17,798 bases of DNA from Methylococcaceae bacterium (GTDB lineage: Bacteria > Pseudomonadota > Gammaproteobacteria > Methylococcales > Methylomonadaceae), in assembly GCA_030618325.1 (NCBI GenBank), contig JAUXDP010000024.1, positions 1-17,798 on the forward strand, in the 5' to 3' direction. Made by a program: the position numbers and the translations under genes. Positions within the stretch are counted from its first letter, which is position 1. Each line of letters begins with the position of its first letter. This document shows, piece by piece, positions 1 through 7,467 of this stretch. A model generated the notes under the pieces. It was given only the letters and a program-made list of their open reading frames with translations, was not told the DNA's origin and made no database searches.

Positions 1-1
1 A

Positions 2-103
2 GTTGGTTTTCCAATGTTATATTGGGATTGGATGCTTAAAGGTATTACTTTAGATATTCCCAGCAAGCAATCATACAACAAACGCTTTACAGAAGAGTCG
101 TAG
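2..103 (+). CDS. C-terminal end of an unidentified protein (partial)
   Basis: An open frame enters from the left edge and gives 33 residues before TAG at 101-103. The peptide looks coding in composition, with the local motif LYWDWMLKG and the tail KRFTEES, while the other two frames give no better reading. The stop codon overlaps the start of the GAGGG ribosome binding site of the transporter gene downstream, and only 13 bases separate the stop from that gene's ATG. The two genes are therefore probably co-transcribed. I do not recognise the family from so short a tail and assign no function. Confidence 0.5.
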   Translation, partial: VGFPMLYWDWMLKGITLDIPSKQSYNKRFTEES

Positions 104-116
104 AGGGTAGCTAAGT

Positions 117-1862
117 ATGGCTCCAATCGAGGAATCAAGGACAATATCGGCTTCCTTTTGGGGGCAATTTTTCCCGATAATATCGTGGCTTAAGACTTAC
201 AACAAGGATGATTTAAATGGCGATCTAATAGCCGGAATAGTCACTGCTATATTGCTTGTTCCTCAGGCGATTGCTTATGCCATGCTCGCGGGACTTCCTC
301 CGCAGATGGGGCTCTATGCGAGTATCCTACCTCCTGTGGTGTATGCATTATTGGGGACCAGCCGAACCATGTCGGTTGGTCCGGTCTCTGTTGCCGCAAT
401 TATGATTGCCAGTGCCCTGGCTGCTCCGGAAATAAGCCAGCTTGGGAATCCAGTTGAAAGTGCAGTGATTCTTGCTCTGGAAGGTGGGCTAATGATGCTA
501 CTGATGGCTATATTACGTATGGGGGGGCTGGTAAATTTTATCAGTCATCCCGTATTGACTGGATTTACTAGTGGGGCGGCAATTTTAATTATTTTCAGTC
601 AGCTTCCACAATTATTGGGGATAGAAAAGCTACAATGCAAGCTGGATGCTTCTTGTTATATTAACAATATTCAACAATATAACCCGGTTACCTTAGGTAT
701 TGGCGTAGTCAGTATTTTGGGCTTGTTTTTTTTTTCAAAGACGTTAACTTCCCTACTTAAAAAAATAGGCATTGCTGATGTCGTGAATATGGCTATCAGT
801 AAAAGTGGCCCATTATTGACCGTGGTTTTAGGTACTGTATTGGTCAGTCAAATGAATCTGGCTGATACCAATGCTGTGAAAATCATAGGTTCAATTCCTT
901 CAGGATTCCCAGATTTAACCTTAGATTTTGATTTTTCAGAAAAATGGCAACTGTTACTCCCCTATTCTGGGTTCATCGCTTTAATAGCCTATATTGAGAG
1001 CGTAGCTATTGCCAAAGTAACTGCAAATATGCGCAACCAACGGATTGATGCCAATCAGGAATTGGTTGCTCTGGGAGCCGCAAATTTAACTGCAGCAATT
1101 TCCGGCGGCATGTCGGTTGCGGGCGGGTTTAGTCGGACCATGGTCAATTTTTCAGCAGGTGCGCGAACCCAAATGGCAATGATTTTTGCTGTGGGGATAC
1201 TTGGTCTTGCTGTTATCTTTTTTACTGACTGGTTCGAAATTATTCCTAAAGTAACATTGGCTGCGATTATCCTAGTGGCTATTCTGCCGTTGGTTAAATT
1301 ACGTAATATCGCCAATACTTGGTCTTATGATCACGCGGACGGAATAGCTGAGCTGGTCACTTTATTGGGCGTATTGTGTTTCGGAATCGAAGAAGGGTTA
1401 ACCTTAGGTATTATTTTGACCATAGCGGCGTATTTACGTAAAACAAGTCAGCCTCACATAGCGATTGTAGGGCGAGTGGCTAATACTGAACATTATCGTA
1501 ATATTGATCGTCATCAAGTACAAACCTGGGAGAATCTCTTATTGTTAAGAGTGGATGAAAATATCACTTTTTCCAATGCAGGTTATATAGAAGATTATGT
1601 GTTGGCTGAAATTTCCAAGCAAAAAAATCTAAAACACGTTGTTTTTATTTTTACCTCCGTCAGCTATATAGACACAACCGCTTTTGAAGCTTTGGAAAAT
1701 TTAAATCGTACTTTGAAGGTTTCTGAAATTATTTTACACCTGGCGGAAGTAAAAGGCCCGGTGATGGATAAACTAGAGCAGACTGATTTCCTGGATCAAC
1801 TGAAACCAGGCCGAGTTTTTTTTCGAGTTGACGAAGCAGTAAAAACACTAGTGAATGTTTAG
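117..1862 (+). CDS. SulP-family inorganic anion transporter with C-terminal STAS domain
   Basis: This is a 581-residue inner-membrane transporter of the SulP/SLC26 family, which moves sulfate, bicarbonate or related anions, usually coupled to H+ or Na+. Residues from about 30 to 440 are a run of hydrophobic segments. Near the N-terminus they carry the family signature around VPQAIAYAMLAGLPPQMGLY (residues 48-67), followed by GTSRTMSVGPVSV. Residues from about 465 to 575 form a cytoplasmic STAS domain with the conserved IDTTAFEAL loop, the site phosphorylated in anti-sigma-antagonist relatives. The length is normal for the family. ATG 117 has GAGGG at 103-107, which supports this start. A 10-T run at 726-735 lies in frame inside the coding region. 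The substrate cannot be told from sequence; sulfate or bicarbonate are the usual options. The gene has no evident tie to the polysaccharide genes downstream. Confidence 0.93.
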   Translation: MAPIEESRTISASFWGQFFPIISWLKTYNKDDLNGDLIAGIVTAILLVPQAIAYAMLAGLPPQMGLYASILPPVVYALLGTSRTMSVGPVSVAAIMIASALAAPEISQLGNPVESAVILALEGGLMMLLMAILRMGGLVNFISHPVLTGFTSGAAILIIFSQLPQLLGIEKLQCKLDASCYINNIQQYNPVTLGIGVVSILGLFFFSKTLTSLLKKIGIADVVNMAISKSGPLLTVVLGTVLVSQMNLADTNAVKIIGSIPSGFPDLTLDFDFSEKWQLLLPYSGFIALIAYIESVAIAKVTANMRNQRIDANQELVALGAANLTAAISGGMSVAGGFSRTMVNFSAGARTQMAMIFAVGILGLAVIFFTDWFEIIPKVTLAAIILVAILPLVKLRNIANTWSYDHADGIAELVTLLGVLCFGIEEGLTLGIILTIAAYLRKTSQPHIAIVGRVANTEHYRNIDRHQVQTWENLLLLRVDENITFSNAGYIEDYVLAEISKQKNLKHVVFIFTSVSYIDTTAFEALENLNRTLKVSEIILHLAEVKGPVMDKLEQTDFLDQLKPGRVFFRVDEAVKTLVNV

Positions 1863-2281
1863 GCTGAGGCTTTTGGCCTGCCCTCCGCACATAATTTTTA
1901 GTTCCCTCGCCGCGCTCTTCCCTTTTTAGCGGAATTCTGCTTTAAAAATATTGCGATAGATTTTTTGGTGGCTTTTCCCCCTTGCTCTCCACAAAGAATG
2001 ACACATTTGAATGCCAAAAATTTATGTACGAAGAGTATAAGCAGAAAAGCTACTCCAGTTTTAAGCTTAACCCAGCCAGAGTAGGCTTGCGCAAAGCTAA
2101 AATAAAAATTTGAGGTTGGAGCTTTTGCCGAGTAAATTTGAGATAGTTATGGCAAAAGTCTAAAATGTGTGGTTTTTCAGTTTTCTGGCTTTGTTTGTTG
2201 TTCTTACGGAAGTAGATATCAATATAGACTAGTCTTAAGGTTGTGTGTTTGGCGGAATCCAAATAAAAATGAAGGAATAGT
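1863..2281. other. 419-bp intergenic region before the polysaccharide genes
   Basis: No convincing gene is present: the reverse open frame across 2050-2316 runs into the next gene and has no recognisable composition. One inverted repeat is visible, CTTTTGCC at 2122-2129 and GGCAAAAG at 2151-2158, a perfect 8-bp stem with a 21-base loop. It is not followed by a T-run, so it does not read as an intrinsic terminator. A weak sigma70-like pair, TTCTTA 2201-2206 and TATAGA 2223-2228 with a 16-base spacer, could drive the next gene. No JUMPStart/ops sequence for RfaH was found. Confidence 0.4.
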
Positions 2282-3562
2282 ATGATACTTGACTTAGAAA
2301 AAACAAAAATAGGCATTATTGGTTTAGGCTATGTTGGTTTACCACTTGCAGTAGAATTCGGTAAAAAATATGAGGTTATTGGCCTGGATATTAACGATGG
2401 ACGGATCAAAGAACTACAGTCTGGTTATGATGGTACACTTGAGGTTAGCAAGGAAGAACTTGCAGAGGCTGAGTTTTTAAATTACACAACATCCATATCG
2501 GATTTATCCGAGTGTAATGTTTTTATCGTCACCGTGCCAACACCTATTAATCAGCATAAACAGCCTGATTTAACGCCGTTGATTAAAGCCAGTGAGGCCA
2601 TCGCCAAAGTGCTCAAGGCTGACGATATTGTCATCTATGAGTCAACCGTCTATCCAGGTGCGACAGAAGAAGATTGTGTGCCTATTCTAGAACAGCAGTC
2701 TGGACTGACCTTTAATAAAGACTTTTATGCTGGATATAGTCCGGAAAGAATCAATCCTGGTGATAAAGAGCACAGAGTAACTAATATTTTAAAAGTGACG
2801 GCGGGGTCTACGCCTGAAGTAGCAGACTTTGTTGATAGCTTATATAAAAGCATTATTATTGCAGGGACGCATAAAGCGAACAGTATCCGCGTAGCTGAAG
2901 CTGCCAAAGTCATTGAAAACACTCAGCGGGATGTCAACATAGCACTGATTAATGAATTAGCGCTATTATTCAATCGTATGGGCATAGACACCGAAGAAGT
3001 ATTACAGGCCGCGGGGACAAAATGGAACTTTCTGCCTTTTAGACCCGGTTTAGTGGGTGGTCATTGCATTGGTGTTGATCCCTATTATTTGACACATAAA
3101 GCCCAGTCTATAGGGTACACTCCCCAGATCATCTTGTCTGGGCGAAGAATTAATGATGGCATGGGTAAATATGTTGTTTCCCAGGTCGTTAAACTCATGC
3201 TGAAAAAGCGCATTCATGTTCAACAGGCAAAAATTTTGATGATGGGACTTACTTTCAAGGAGGATTGCCCTGATCTGCGAAATACTCGTGTCATTGATAT
3301 GATTCAGGAATTTGAAGATTATGGAGCAAGTGTGGATGTTTATGATCCTTGGGTGGATAAGCAAGAGGCCAACCGTGAATATGGTGTTTCACCGATAGAA
3401 TCCCCTCAAGCAGGTCAATATGATGCCATCGTAGTAGCCGTAGCCCATGAACAATTTAAGAAAATGGGTGTTGAGCAAATCAGAGCATTGGCAAAAGATA
3501 ACGCTGTGATTTTTGATATTAAATATATTTTACCTGCTGATGCAGTAGATGGACGGTTATAA
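2282..3562 (+). CDS. UDP-sugar 6-dehydrogenase, TviB/WbpA-like (UDP-glucose/GDP-mannose dehydrogenase family)
   Basis: The protein is an NAD-dependent enzyme of 426 residues that oxidises C6 of a nucleotide sugar to a uronic acid in the cytoplasm. The N-terminal Rossmann domain has the dinucleotide motif GLGYVG (14-19). The central domain contains the conserved VAEAAKVIEN segment (204-213). The catalytic cysteine is C262, in the loop GGHCIGVDPYY (259-269). The UDP-binding C-terminal domain follows, with GLTFKEDCPDLRNT. By overall look it resembles the TviB/WbpA/WbpO branch (UDP-GlcNAc or UDP-GalNAc 6-dehydrogenases) more than Ugd, but the substrate cannot be fixed by eye. ATG 2282 is preceded by AAGGA. 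The gene ends 4 bases before the epimerase gene, so the two form an operon and probably act in sequence on an acidic sugar donor for the polysaccharide. Confidence 0.9.
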   Translation: MILDLEKTKIGIIGLGYVGLPLAVEFGKKYEVIGLDINDGRIKELQSGYDGTLEVSKEELAEAEFLNYTTSISDLSECNVFIVTVPTPINQHKQPDLTPLIKASEAIAKVLKADDIVIYESTVYPGATEEDCVPILEQQSGLTFNKDFYAGYSPERINPGDKEHRVTNILKVTAGSTPEVADFVDSLYKSIIIAGTHKANSIRVAEAAKVIENTQRDVNIALINELALLFNRMGIDTEEVLQAAGTKWNFLPFRPGLVGGHCIGVDPYYLTHKAQSIGYTPQIILSGRRINDGMGKYVVSQVVKLMLKKRIHVQQAKILMMGLTFKEDCPDLRNTRVIDMIQEFEDYGASVDVYDPWVDKQEANREYGVSPIESPQAGQYDAIVVAVAHEQFKKMGVEQIRALAKDNAVIFDIKYILPADAVDGRL

Positions 3563-3566
3563 ATAA

Positions 3567-4571
3567 ATGAAAGTTTTAGTAACAGGTACGGCAGGATTTA
3601 TTGGCAATCATTTATCTCTACGACTATTGGAGCGTGGGGATGAAGTCATTGGTGTTGATAACCACAATGATTATTACGATGTTAACCTAAAATTGGCTCG
3701 TTTGGATCGTATTAAAGATCATCCCAACTATACACATATTAAGGCTGATATTGCTGATAAAGAAAACATGGAAAAAGTGTTCAAACAACATCAGCCACAA
3801 CGTGTTGTTAATCTAGCCGCTCAAGCCGGAGTGAGATATTCAATAGAAAATCCACATGCTTATATTGATAGCAATATTGTTGGATTTACTAATATTCTGG
3901 AAGGCTGTCGCCATAACGGTGTCGAGCATCTTGTTTATGCCTCCAGCAGCTCAGTTTACGGTGCGAATGAGTCCATGCCCTTCTCTGTTCATGATAATGT
4001 TGACCATCCACTGAGTCTTTATGCCGCATCCAAAAAAGCCAATGAGTTAATGGCGCATACCTACAGCCATCTCTATAATTTACCGACCACTGGCTTACGA
4101 TTCTTTACAGTTTATGGGCCGTGGGGAAGACCCGATATGGCGTTGTTTCTGTTCACCAAAGCAATTTTGGCGGGTGAACCGATAAAAGTCTTCAATTATG
4201 GTAAGCATCGACGAGATTTTACTTATGTTGACGATATCGTAGAAGGCGTCATTCGAACCCTTGATAACATAGCTGCCCCCAATCCCGAGTGGACGGGAGA
4301 AAAGCCAGACTCAGGAACCAGTAAAGCACCATGGCGTGTCTACAATATTGGCAACCAAAGCCCTGTAGAGTTATTAAAATATATCGAAGTTTTGGAGCAA
4401 AAGCTGGGTAAAAAAGCCGAAAAAGAATTACTCCCGCTACAGCCAGGAGATGTGCCTGACACTTATGCAGATGTGCAAGCCTTGGTTGACGATGTGGGTT
4501 ATAAACCTGAAACTCCGATTGAAAAAGGGATTGAGAATTTTGTGGAGTGGTATCAAAGTTACTATGGTTGA
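3567..4571 (+). CDS. NAD-dependent epimerase, UDP-glucuronate 4-epimerase-like
   Basis: This is a 334-residue extended short-chain dehydrogenase/reductase. The NAD-binding motif TGTAGFIG (6-13) sits directly at the N-terminus. The catalytic set is the serine cluster YASSSSVYG (124-132) and the YAASK pair Y152/K156. FFTVYGPWGRPDMALFLF (179-196) and the RRDFTYVDDIV segment are typical of UDP-glucuronate 4-epimerases, which interconvert UDP-glucuronate and UDP-galacturonate. TviC/WbpP epimerases carry an N-terminal extension that is absent here. The start is 4 bases after the dehydrogenase stop, so the pair is very likely translated together. Inference: the dehydrogenase makes a UDP-uronate and this enzyme inverts C4. 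A UDP-N-acetylhexosaminuronate substrate remains possible given the TviB-like partner. Confidence 0.88.
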   Translation: MKVLVTGTAGFIGNHLSLRLLERGDEVIGVDNHNDYYDVNLKLARLDRIKDHPNYTHIKADIADKENMEKVFKQHQPQRVVNLAAQAGVRYSIENPHAYIDSNIVGFTNILEGCRHNGVEHLVYASSSSVYGANESMPFSVHDNVDHPLSLYAASKKANELMAHTYSHLYNLPTTGLRFFTVYGPWGRPDMALFLFTKAILAGEPIKVFNYGKHRRDFTYVDDIVEGVIRTLDNIAAPNPEWTGEKPDSGTSKAPWRVYNIGNQSPVELLKYIEVLEQKLGKKAEKELLPLQPGDVPDTYADVQALVDDVGYKPETPIEKGIENFVEWYQSYYG

Positions 4572-4614
4572 AAGCTAGATAATACGTGTTGCTCGGTTTT
4601 TAAATGGAAGCGAG

Positions 4615-4646
4615 GTAGGTTGGGGAGAGGAATGAACCCCAACATC
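4615..4646 (+). repeat. REP palindrome, left copy flanking the RAYT remnant
   Basis: The tetranucleotide GTAG (4615-4618) is followed directly by an imperfect hairpin with a 7-bp perfect stem, GTTGGGG (4619-4625) pairing with CCCCAAC (4637-4643). GTAG plus a GC-rich palindrome is the known layout of bacterial REP sequences associated with RAYT transposases. The 28 bases at 4619-4646 recur almost exactly, inverted, at 5079-5106 on the other side of the RAYT remnant. Confidence 0.75.
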
Positions 4647-4726
4647 TCCATAAATAAGGAAATAAAATACCATGCAACTGAAAAAAGGTGAGCGAGGTTT
4701 ATGGCAACGCTGTTATTGGGAGCATG

Positions 4727-4892
4727 TATACTTCGTGCGGTCACGGATGTGGTTTTCTATCGGTCGGTTTGTGCCGATAGACTGCGTTGCTGAAATAGTT
4801 GCGTAGCCGAGCTATGTGCCCATTTCAACACCTTGCTATCGACAAAAATCAACTCGCTATAAAATCATGCATTCGTGATCGCGCGAAGTATA
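4727..4892. mobile_element. 162-bp MITE-like element with TIRs and TA target duplication, inside the RAYT remnant
   Basis: The element spans 4729-4890 and is flanked by TA at 4727-4728 and 4891-4892. Its ends are inverted repeats: TACTTCGTGCGGTCACGG at the left matches TACTTCGCGCGATCACGA read inward from the right. Over the first 21-22 positions there are about three mismatches. Excision of the element and one TA rejoins the RAYT frame exactly, which is direct evidence that it is an insertion. It encodes nothing. Inside it are two possible hairpins: CTATCGG/CCGATAG (4757-4763 and 4774-4780), and TGAAAT/ATTTCA (4791-4796 and 4822-4827) enclosing TAGC/GCTA. TA duplication and short TIRs are typical of non-autonomous derivatives of IS630/Tc1-mariner elements; that parentage is inferred, since no transposase is present here. 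Confidence 0.8.
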
Positions 4893-5078
4893 ATACGAAA
4901 TGATGAAGATTTTGAACGTCATGTGAATTACATACATTTCAATCCAGTAAAATATGGCTATGTCAATTCACCTGTGGATTGGTCATATTCCAGCATTCAT
5001 CGATATATTCAGAAGGGAATCATTTCTAATAATTGGGCGTGTTGTGATGTTCAAGGTGATTTCGGTGAAGTTTATGGT

Positions 5079-5106
5079 GATGTTGGGGTTCGTTTCTCTC
5101 CCCAAC
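5079..5106 (-). repeat. REP palindrome, right copy, inverted relative to the left copy
   Basis: GTTGGGG (5082-5088) pairs with CCCCAAC (5100-5106). Read on the minus strand it matches the left REP at 4619-4646 with only a few substitutions in the loop. The outer GTAG is not preserved on this side; its minus-strand 5' flank reads GCAA. An inverted REP pair bracketing a RAYT gene is the standard arrangement of a REP-RAYT unit, so the two repeats and the pseudogene belong together. Confidence 0.7.
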
Positions 5107-5302
5107 TTGCTAGGCGATCACGATGGTTGAGGATGTATGTGTTTCATGATGCTATGGCGGAATGTGTTTTGTTTTTTCTGCCTTCGAGCTACGAGTTTAA
5201 GAATCTCCATTTATTGCACGCATCTTTTCTCGATAGCCGTTGTTGTAAAACATCAAAATTGGCGGAGTCTTCCACTATTTTTTGTATTTTTGTCGGCAAG
5301 GG

Positions 5303-6625
5303 ATGAATCGATCAATTTTAAAAAAAATTATCAATAACGCCGGCTGGCTTTTGGGGGAGCGGGTTTTAAAAATTATATCAGAACTTTTTATCGGTATCTG
5401 GATTGCGCGTTACCTAGGGCCAAAACAATTTGGATTACTAAGTTTTGTGGTCGCTATAGTTGCGATAGTGAATGCAATTGCAGCCTTGGGGTTGAATCCA
5501 ATTGTTGTACGGGATCTTGTTAAAGAACCGGTGGGTAAATTTCAAATTTTAGGTACGGCTTTTACGTTACAGTTAATAGCAGGAGGTATTGGACTTTTAA
5601 CCGTTATTGGGATGGTCTTGCTATTAAGGCCTGGAGATAAACTCTCATTAATTGTGTCGATAGTACTTGGGGTTACAGTAGTTTTTAAATCTTCATGGGT
5701 CATAAAATATTGGTTTGAAGCACAGGTGCAATCTAAGTATGTCGTTTGGGTTGAAAGTCTAATCCTTGTTTTGGTTTCAATTGCTAATATTGGCATGATT
5801 TTACTAAATGCCCCTCTACTGGCTTTTGTTTGGGTTAGTTTTGCCGAAGCGTTATTAGTCGCGCTGACTTTGTTTGCTGTATATATTTACAGTAGCAATG
5901 GGGTATTGGGTTGGAAATTTGATAGGATGCGAGCCAAAGCATTATTGGGGAGTAGCTGGCCTCTGATTATTTCTGGTTTTGCTGTTATTCTAAATATGAA
6001 AATTGACATCATAGTGGTTGGTCTTATGATGGATGATAAATCGGTTGGAATCTATTCTGCGGCTTCACGCATTTCAAGTGCCTGGTTTTTTATTCCGATG
6101 ATCATTGCCCAATCAATTGGGCCGAAGATCATAGAAATGAAAAATCAAGTAAATCCTCAATATATGCCGGTTATTCAAAAGTTGTTGGATTTGATGGTCC
6201 TAATTTCCCTGCCAGGTGCTATTTTAATAGTTCTTGTGGCGGATGAAGCCATCCCTTTATTATTCGGATCTGATTATGCTGATGCGGCGAAAGTTCTGAT
6301 AATACATATTTGGTCGGGTATTTTCGTATTTTTGTCAGTTGCTGCAGGCCGTTATATGATTGCTGAAGAGATTCAACATCTAATAATGGGTCGGACGATA
6401 CTGGGCCTGGTTATAAACATTGTTCTTAATTTTGTATTAATTCCTTTGTATGGTTTAACTGGTGCTGCAATTGCTTCGTTAGCTGGTTTCGCTGTGGGCG
6501 GGGTTTTTGCAAATATAATTACGCGCAGGACAAGAGCGATTTTTTTGATGCAGTTAAAAGCATTATTTGTACCAGCTCGACTGATAGTTGGCGGTATTAA
6601 CAAAATATTGCTTAATCGAAACTAA
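5303..6625 (+). CDS. Wzx-type polysaccharide/O-antigen flippase
   Basis: A polytopic inner-membrane protein of about 440 residues in the polysaccharide-synthesis/MOP exporter superfamily. It should flip undecaprenyl-pyrophosphate-linked repeat units from the cytoplasmic to the periplasmic face. Signature features are the amphipathic N-terminus, GERVLKIISELFIGIWIARY, then LGPKQFGLLSF, and about twelve hydrophobic stretches covering nearly the whole chain. The length is normal. ATG 5303 is preferred because MNRSILKKIINNAGWLLGER matches typical flippase N-termini. A TTG at 5282 in the same frame would add seven unlikely residues. Only a weak GGCAAGGG precedes the start, and the ATG overlaps (ATGA) the stop of the open frame running out of the RAYT remnant, so the original promoter region may have been altered by the mobile debris. 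It starts the same-strand series that ends at rfbC. Confidence 0.92.
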   Translation: MNRSILKKIINNAGWLLGERVLKIISELFIGIWIARYLGPKQFGLLSFVVAIVAIVNAIAALGLNPIVVRDLVKEPVGKFQILGTAFTLQLIAGGIGLLTVIGMVLLLRPGDKLSLIVSIVLGVTVVFKSSWVIKYWFEAQVQSKYVVWVESLILVLVSIANIGMILLNAPLLAFVWVSFAEALLVALTLFAVYIYSSNGVLGWKFDRMRAKALLGSSWPLIISGFAVILNMKIDIIVVGLMMDDKSVGIYSAASRISSAWFFIPMIIAQSIGPKIIEMKNQVNPQYMPVIQKLLDLMVLISLPGAILIVLVADEAIPLLFGSDYADAAKVLIIHIWSGIFVFLSVAAGRYMIAEEIQHLIMGRTILGLVINIVLNFVLIPLYGLTGAAIASLAGFAVGGVFANIITRRTRAIFLMQLKALFVPARLIVGGINKILLNRN

Positions 6626-6671
6626 AATATTAAATTGTCAGTTTAATCGTGGCTTCTATTTCTGTAGCAAT

Positions 6672-6675
6672 GGAG
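6672..6675 (+). promoter_or_regulatory. Ribosome binding site deciding a TTG start
   Basis: GGAG lies 6 bases before TTG 6682. The ATG at 6670 is in another frame and hits a stop after three codons. The spacing supports TTG as the real initiation codon of the methyltransferase. Confidence 0.55.
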
Positions 6676-6681
6676 AATTAA

Positions 6682-7422
6682 TTGAAAGACCTCATCAAGA
6701 AAATCGCAAAAAAAGTGCTTGGATATCAGGGTGGTATTTTCTCAAAATTAACACAAGAAGAGCAGTCATTAATTACTAATATTCGCAAAAAAAGATTAAC
6801 GTATTTATCAATTGACAAGCTTGCTTGTATTGCTGCTATTTGCAGGGAAATAGAAAATCAAAATTTACCTGGAATTATGATTGAAGCGGGGTGCGCTCTT
6901 GGGGGGGCATCGATATTGATCTCTAAGATTAAAGATGAGGCTCGTCCTTTATTCGTTTACGATGTTTTTGGGATGATTCCGCCACCAACAAGCGAAGATG
7001 GTGAGGATGTGCGCGAGCGATACAAAACCATCGATCAAGGCAAATCAAAAGGGTTAAAGGGTGATACATACTATGGTTATGAAAAAGATTTATATAATAA
7101 AGTTCTAGAAAATTTGCACCAATTCGGGGTTAATGTAGAGCAAGATAGTCTTTATCTAATAAAGGGGTTGTTACAAGATACAATGAATATTGAAAAGCCA
7201 GTTGCCTTTGCCCATATTGATGTTGACTGGTATGAGCCTGTGAAAATTTGTTTAGAACGGATCATTCCAAGACTGGTTGTGGGTGGAAGTGTAATACTCG
7301 ATGATTACCATGATTGGTCGGGATGTAAAAAAGCAACAGATGATTTTTTTAAAGGGAAGGCGCAACAATTCATTATGGACGACTCGGCCGGGTCAATGAA
7401 AGTGACCAGAATTCAGGGGTAA
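6682..7422 (+). CDS. TylF/MycF-like SAM-dependent O-methyltransferase
   Basis: A 246-residue class I methyltransferase of the TylF (macrocin O-methyltransferase) family, whose members methylate sugar hydroxyls in a metal-dependent way. The SAM-binding glycine region is MIEAGCALGGAS (66-77), followed by FVYDVFGMIPPP (91-102) with the acidic ribose-binding strand. The presumed metal ligands are in AHIDVDWYEP (D180, D182) and ILDDYHDWSGC (D207, D208). The C-terminus, KKATDDFF, also matches the family. Initiation is at TTG, supported by GGAG at 6672-6675. A 7-G run at 6901-6907 lies within the glycine motif coding region. It sits 56 bases after the flippase and 45 bases before the pyruvyl transferase. 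Inference: it O-methylates a sugar of the repeat unit, perhaps rhamnose, but which sugar and position cannot be told. Confidence 0.87.
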   Translation: MKDLIKKIAKKVLGYQGGIFSKLTQEEQSLITNIRKKRLTYLSIDKLACIAAICREIENQNLPGIMIEAGCALGGASILISKIKDEARPLFVYDVFGMIPPPTSEDGEDVRERYKTIDQGKSKGLKGDTYYGYEKDLYNKVLENLHQFGVNVEQDSLYLIKGLLQDTMNIEKPVAFAHIDVDWYEPVKICLERIIPRLVVGGSVILDDYHDWSGCKKATDDFFKGKAQQFIMDDSAGSMKVTRIQG

Positions 7423-7467
7423 CAGCTTGTATCATTTCATCACTTTTTTGTATCTTACTGGAAGGTT

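Larger units (their letters stand above)
4672..5306 (+). pseudogene. Decayed REP-associated tyrosine transposase (RAYT, Y1/HUH type)
   Basis: Two in-frame pieces make the C-terminal part of a RAYT. The first reads KKGERGLWQRCYWEHV from ATG 4672. The second resumes at about 4893 with IRNDEDFERHVNYIHFNPVK and continues through WSYSSIHRYIQKG to about 5080. Removing the 162-bp insert plus one TA restores an uninterrupted EHV-IRNDEDF reading. The conserved tyrosine of YIHFNPV, the presumed nucleophile, remains. The N-terminal part of the protein, including the HUH metal site, is missing: stop codons lie in frame just before 4672, so roughly 100 codons have been lost. As it stands, the first piece stops at 4804-4806 inside the insert. 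The second frame runs on through the right REP to TGA 5304-5306, giving about 75 residues with no recognisable similarity. That TGA overlaps the flippase ATG at 5303. The copy should be inactive. Confidence 0.85.

Noticed and set aside
1861..1882. Terminator after the SulP gene (AGGC/GCCT)
   Set aside because: Only four pairs and no T-run follow.
1863..2281. RfaH ops/JUMPStart element or sigma54 promoter before the polysaccharide genes
   Set aside because: No GGTAGC-type ops sequence was found, and GG/GC doublets are never at the -24/-12 spacing.
4875..5306. Intact small transposase gene starting at 4875
   Set aside because: The first few residues come from the right end of the inserted element, the HUH half is missing, and the last 75 residues lie beyond the REP with no family pattern. 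It is part of a pseudogene.
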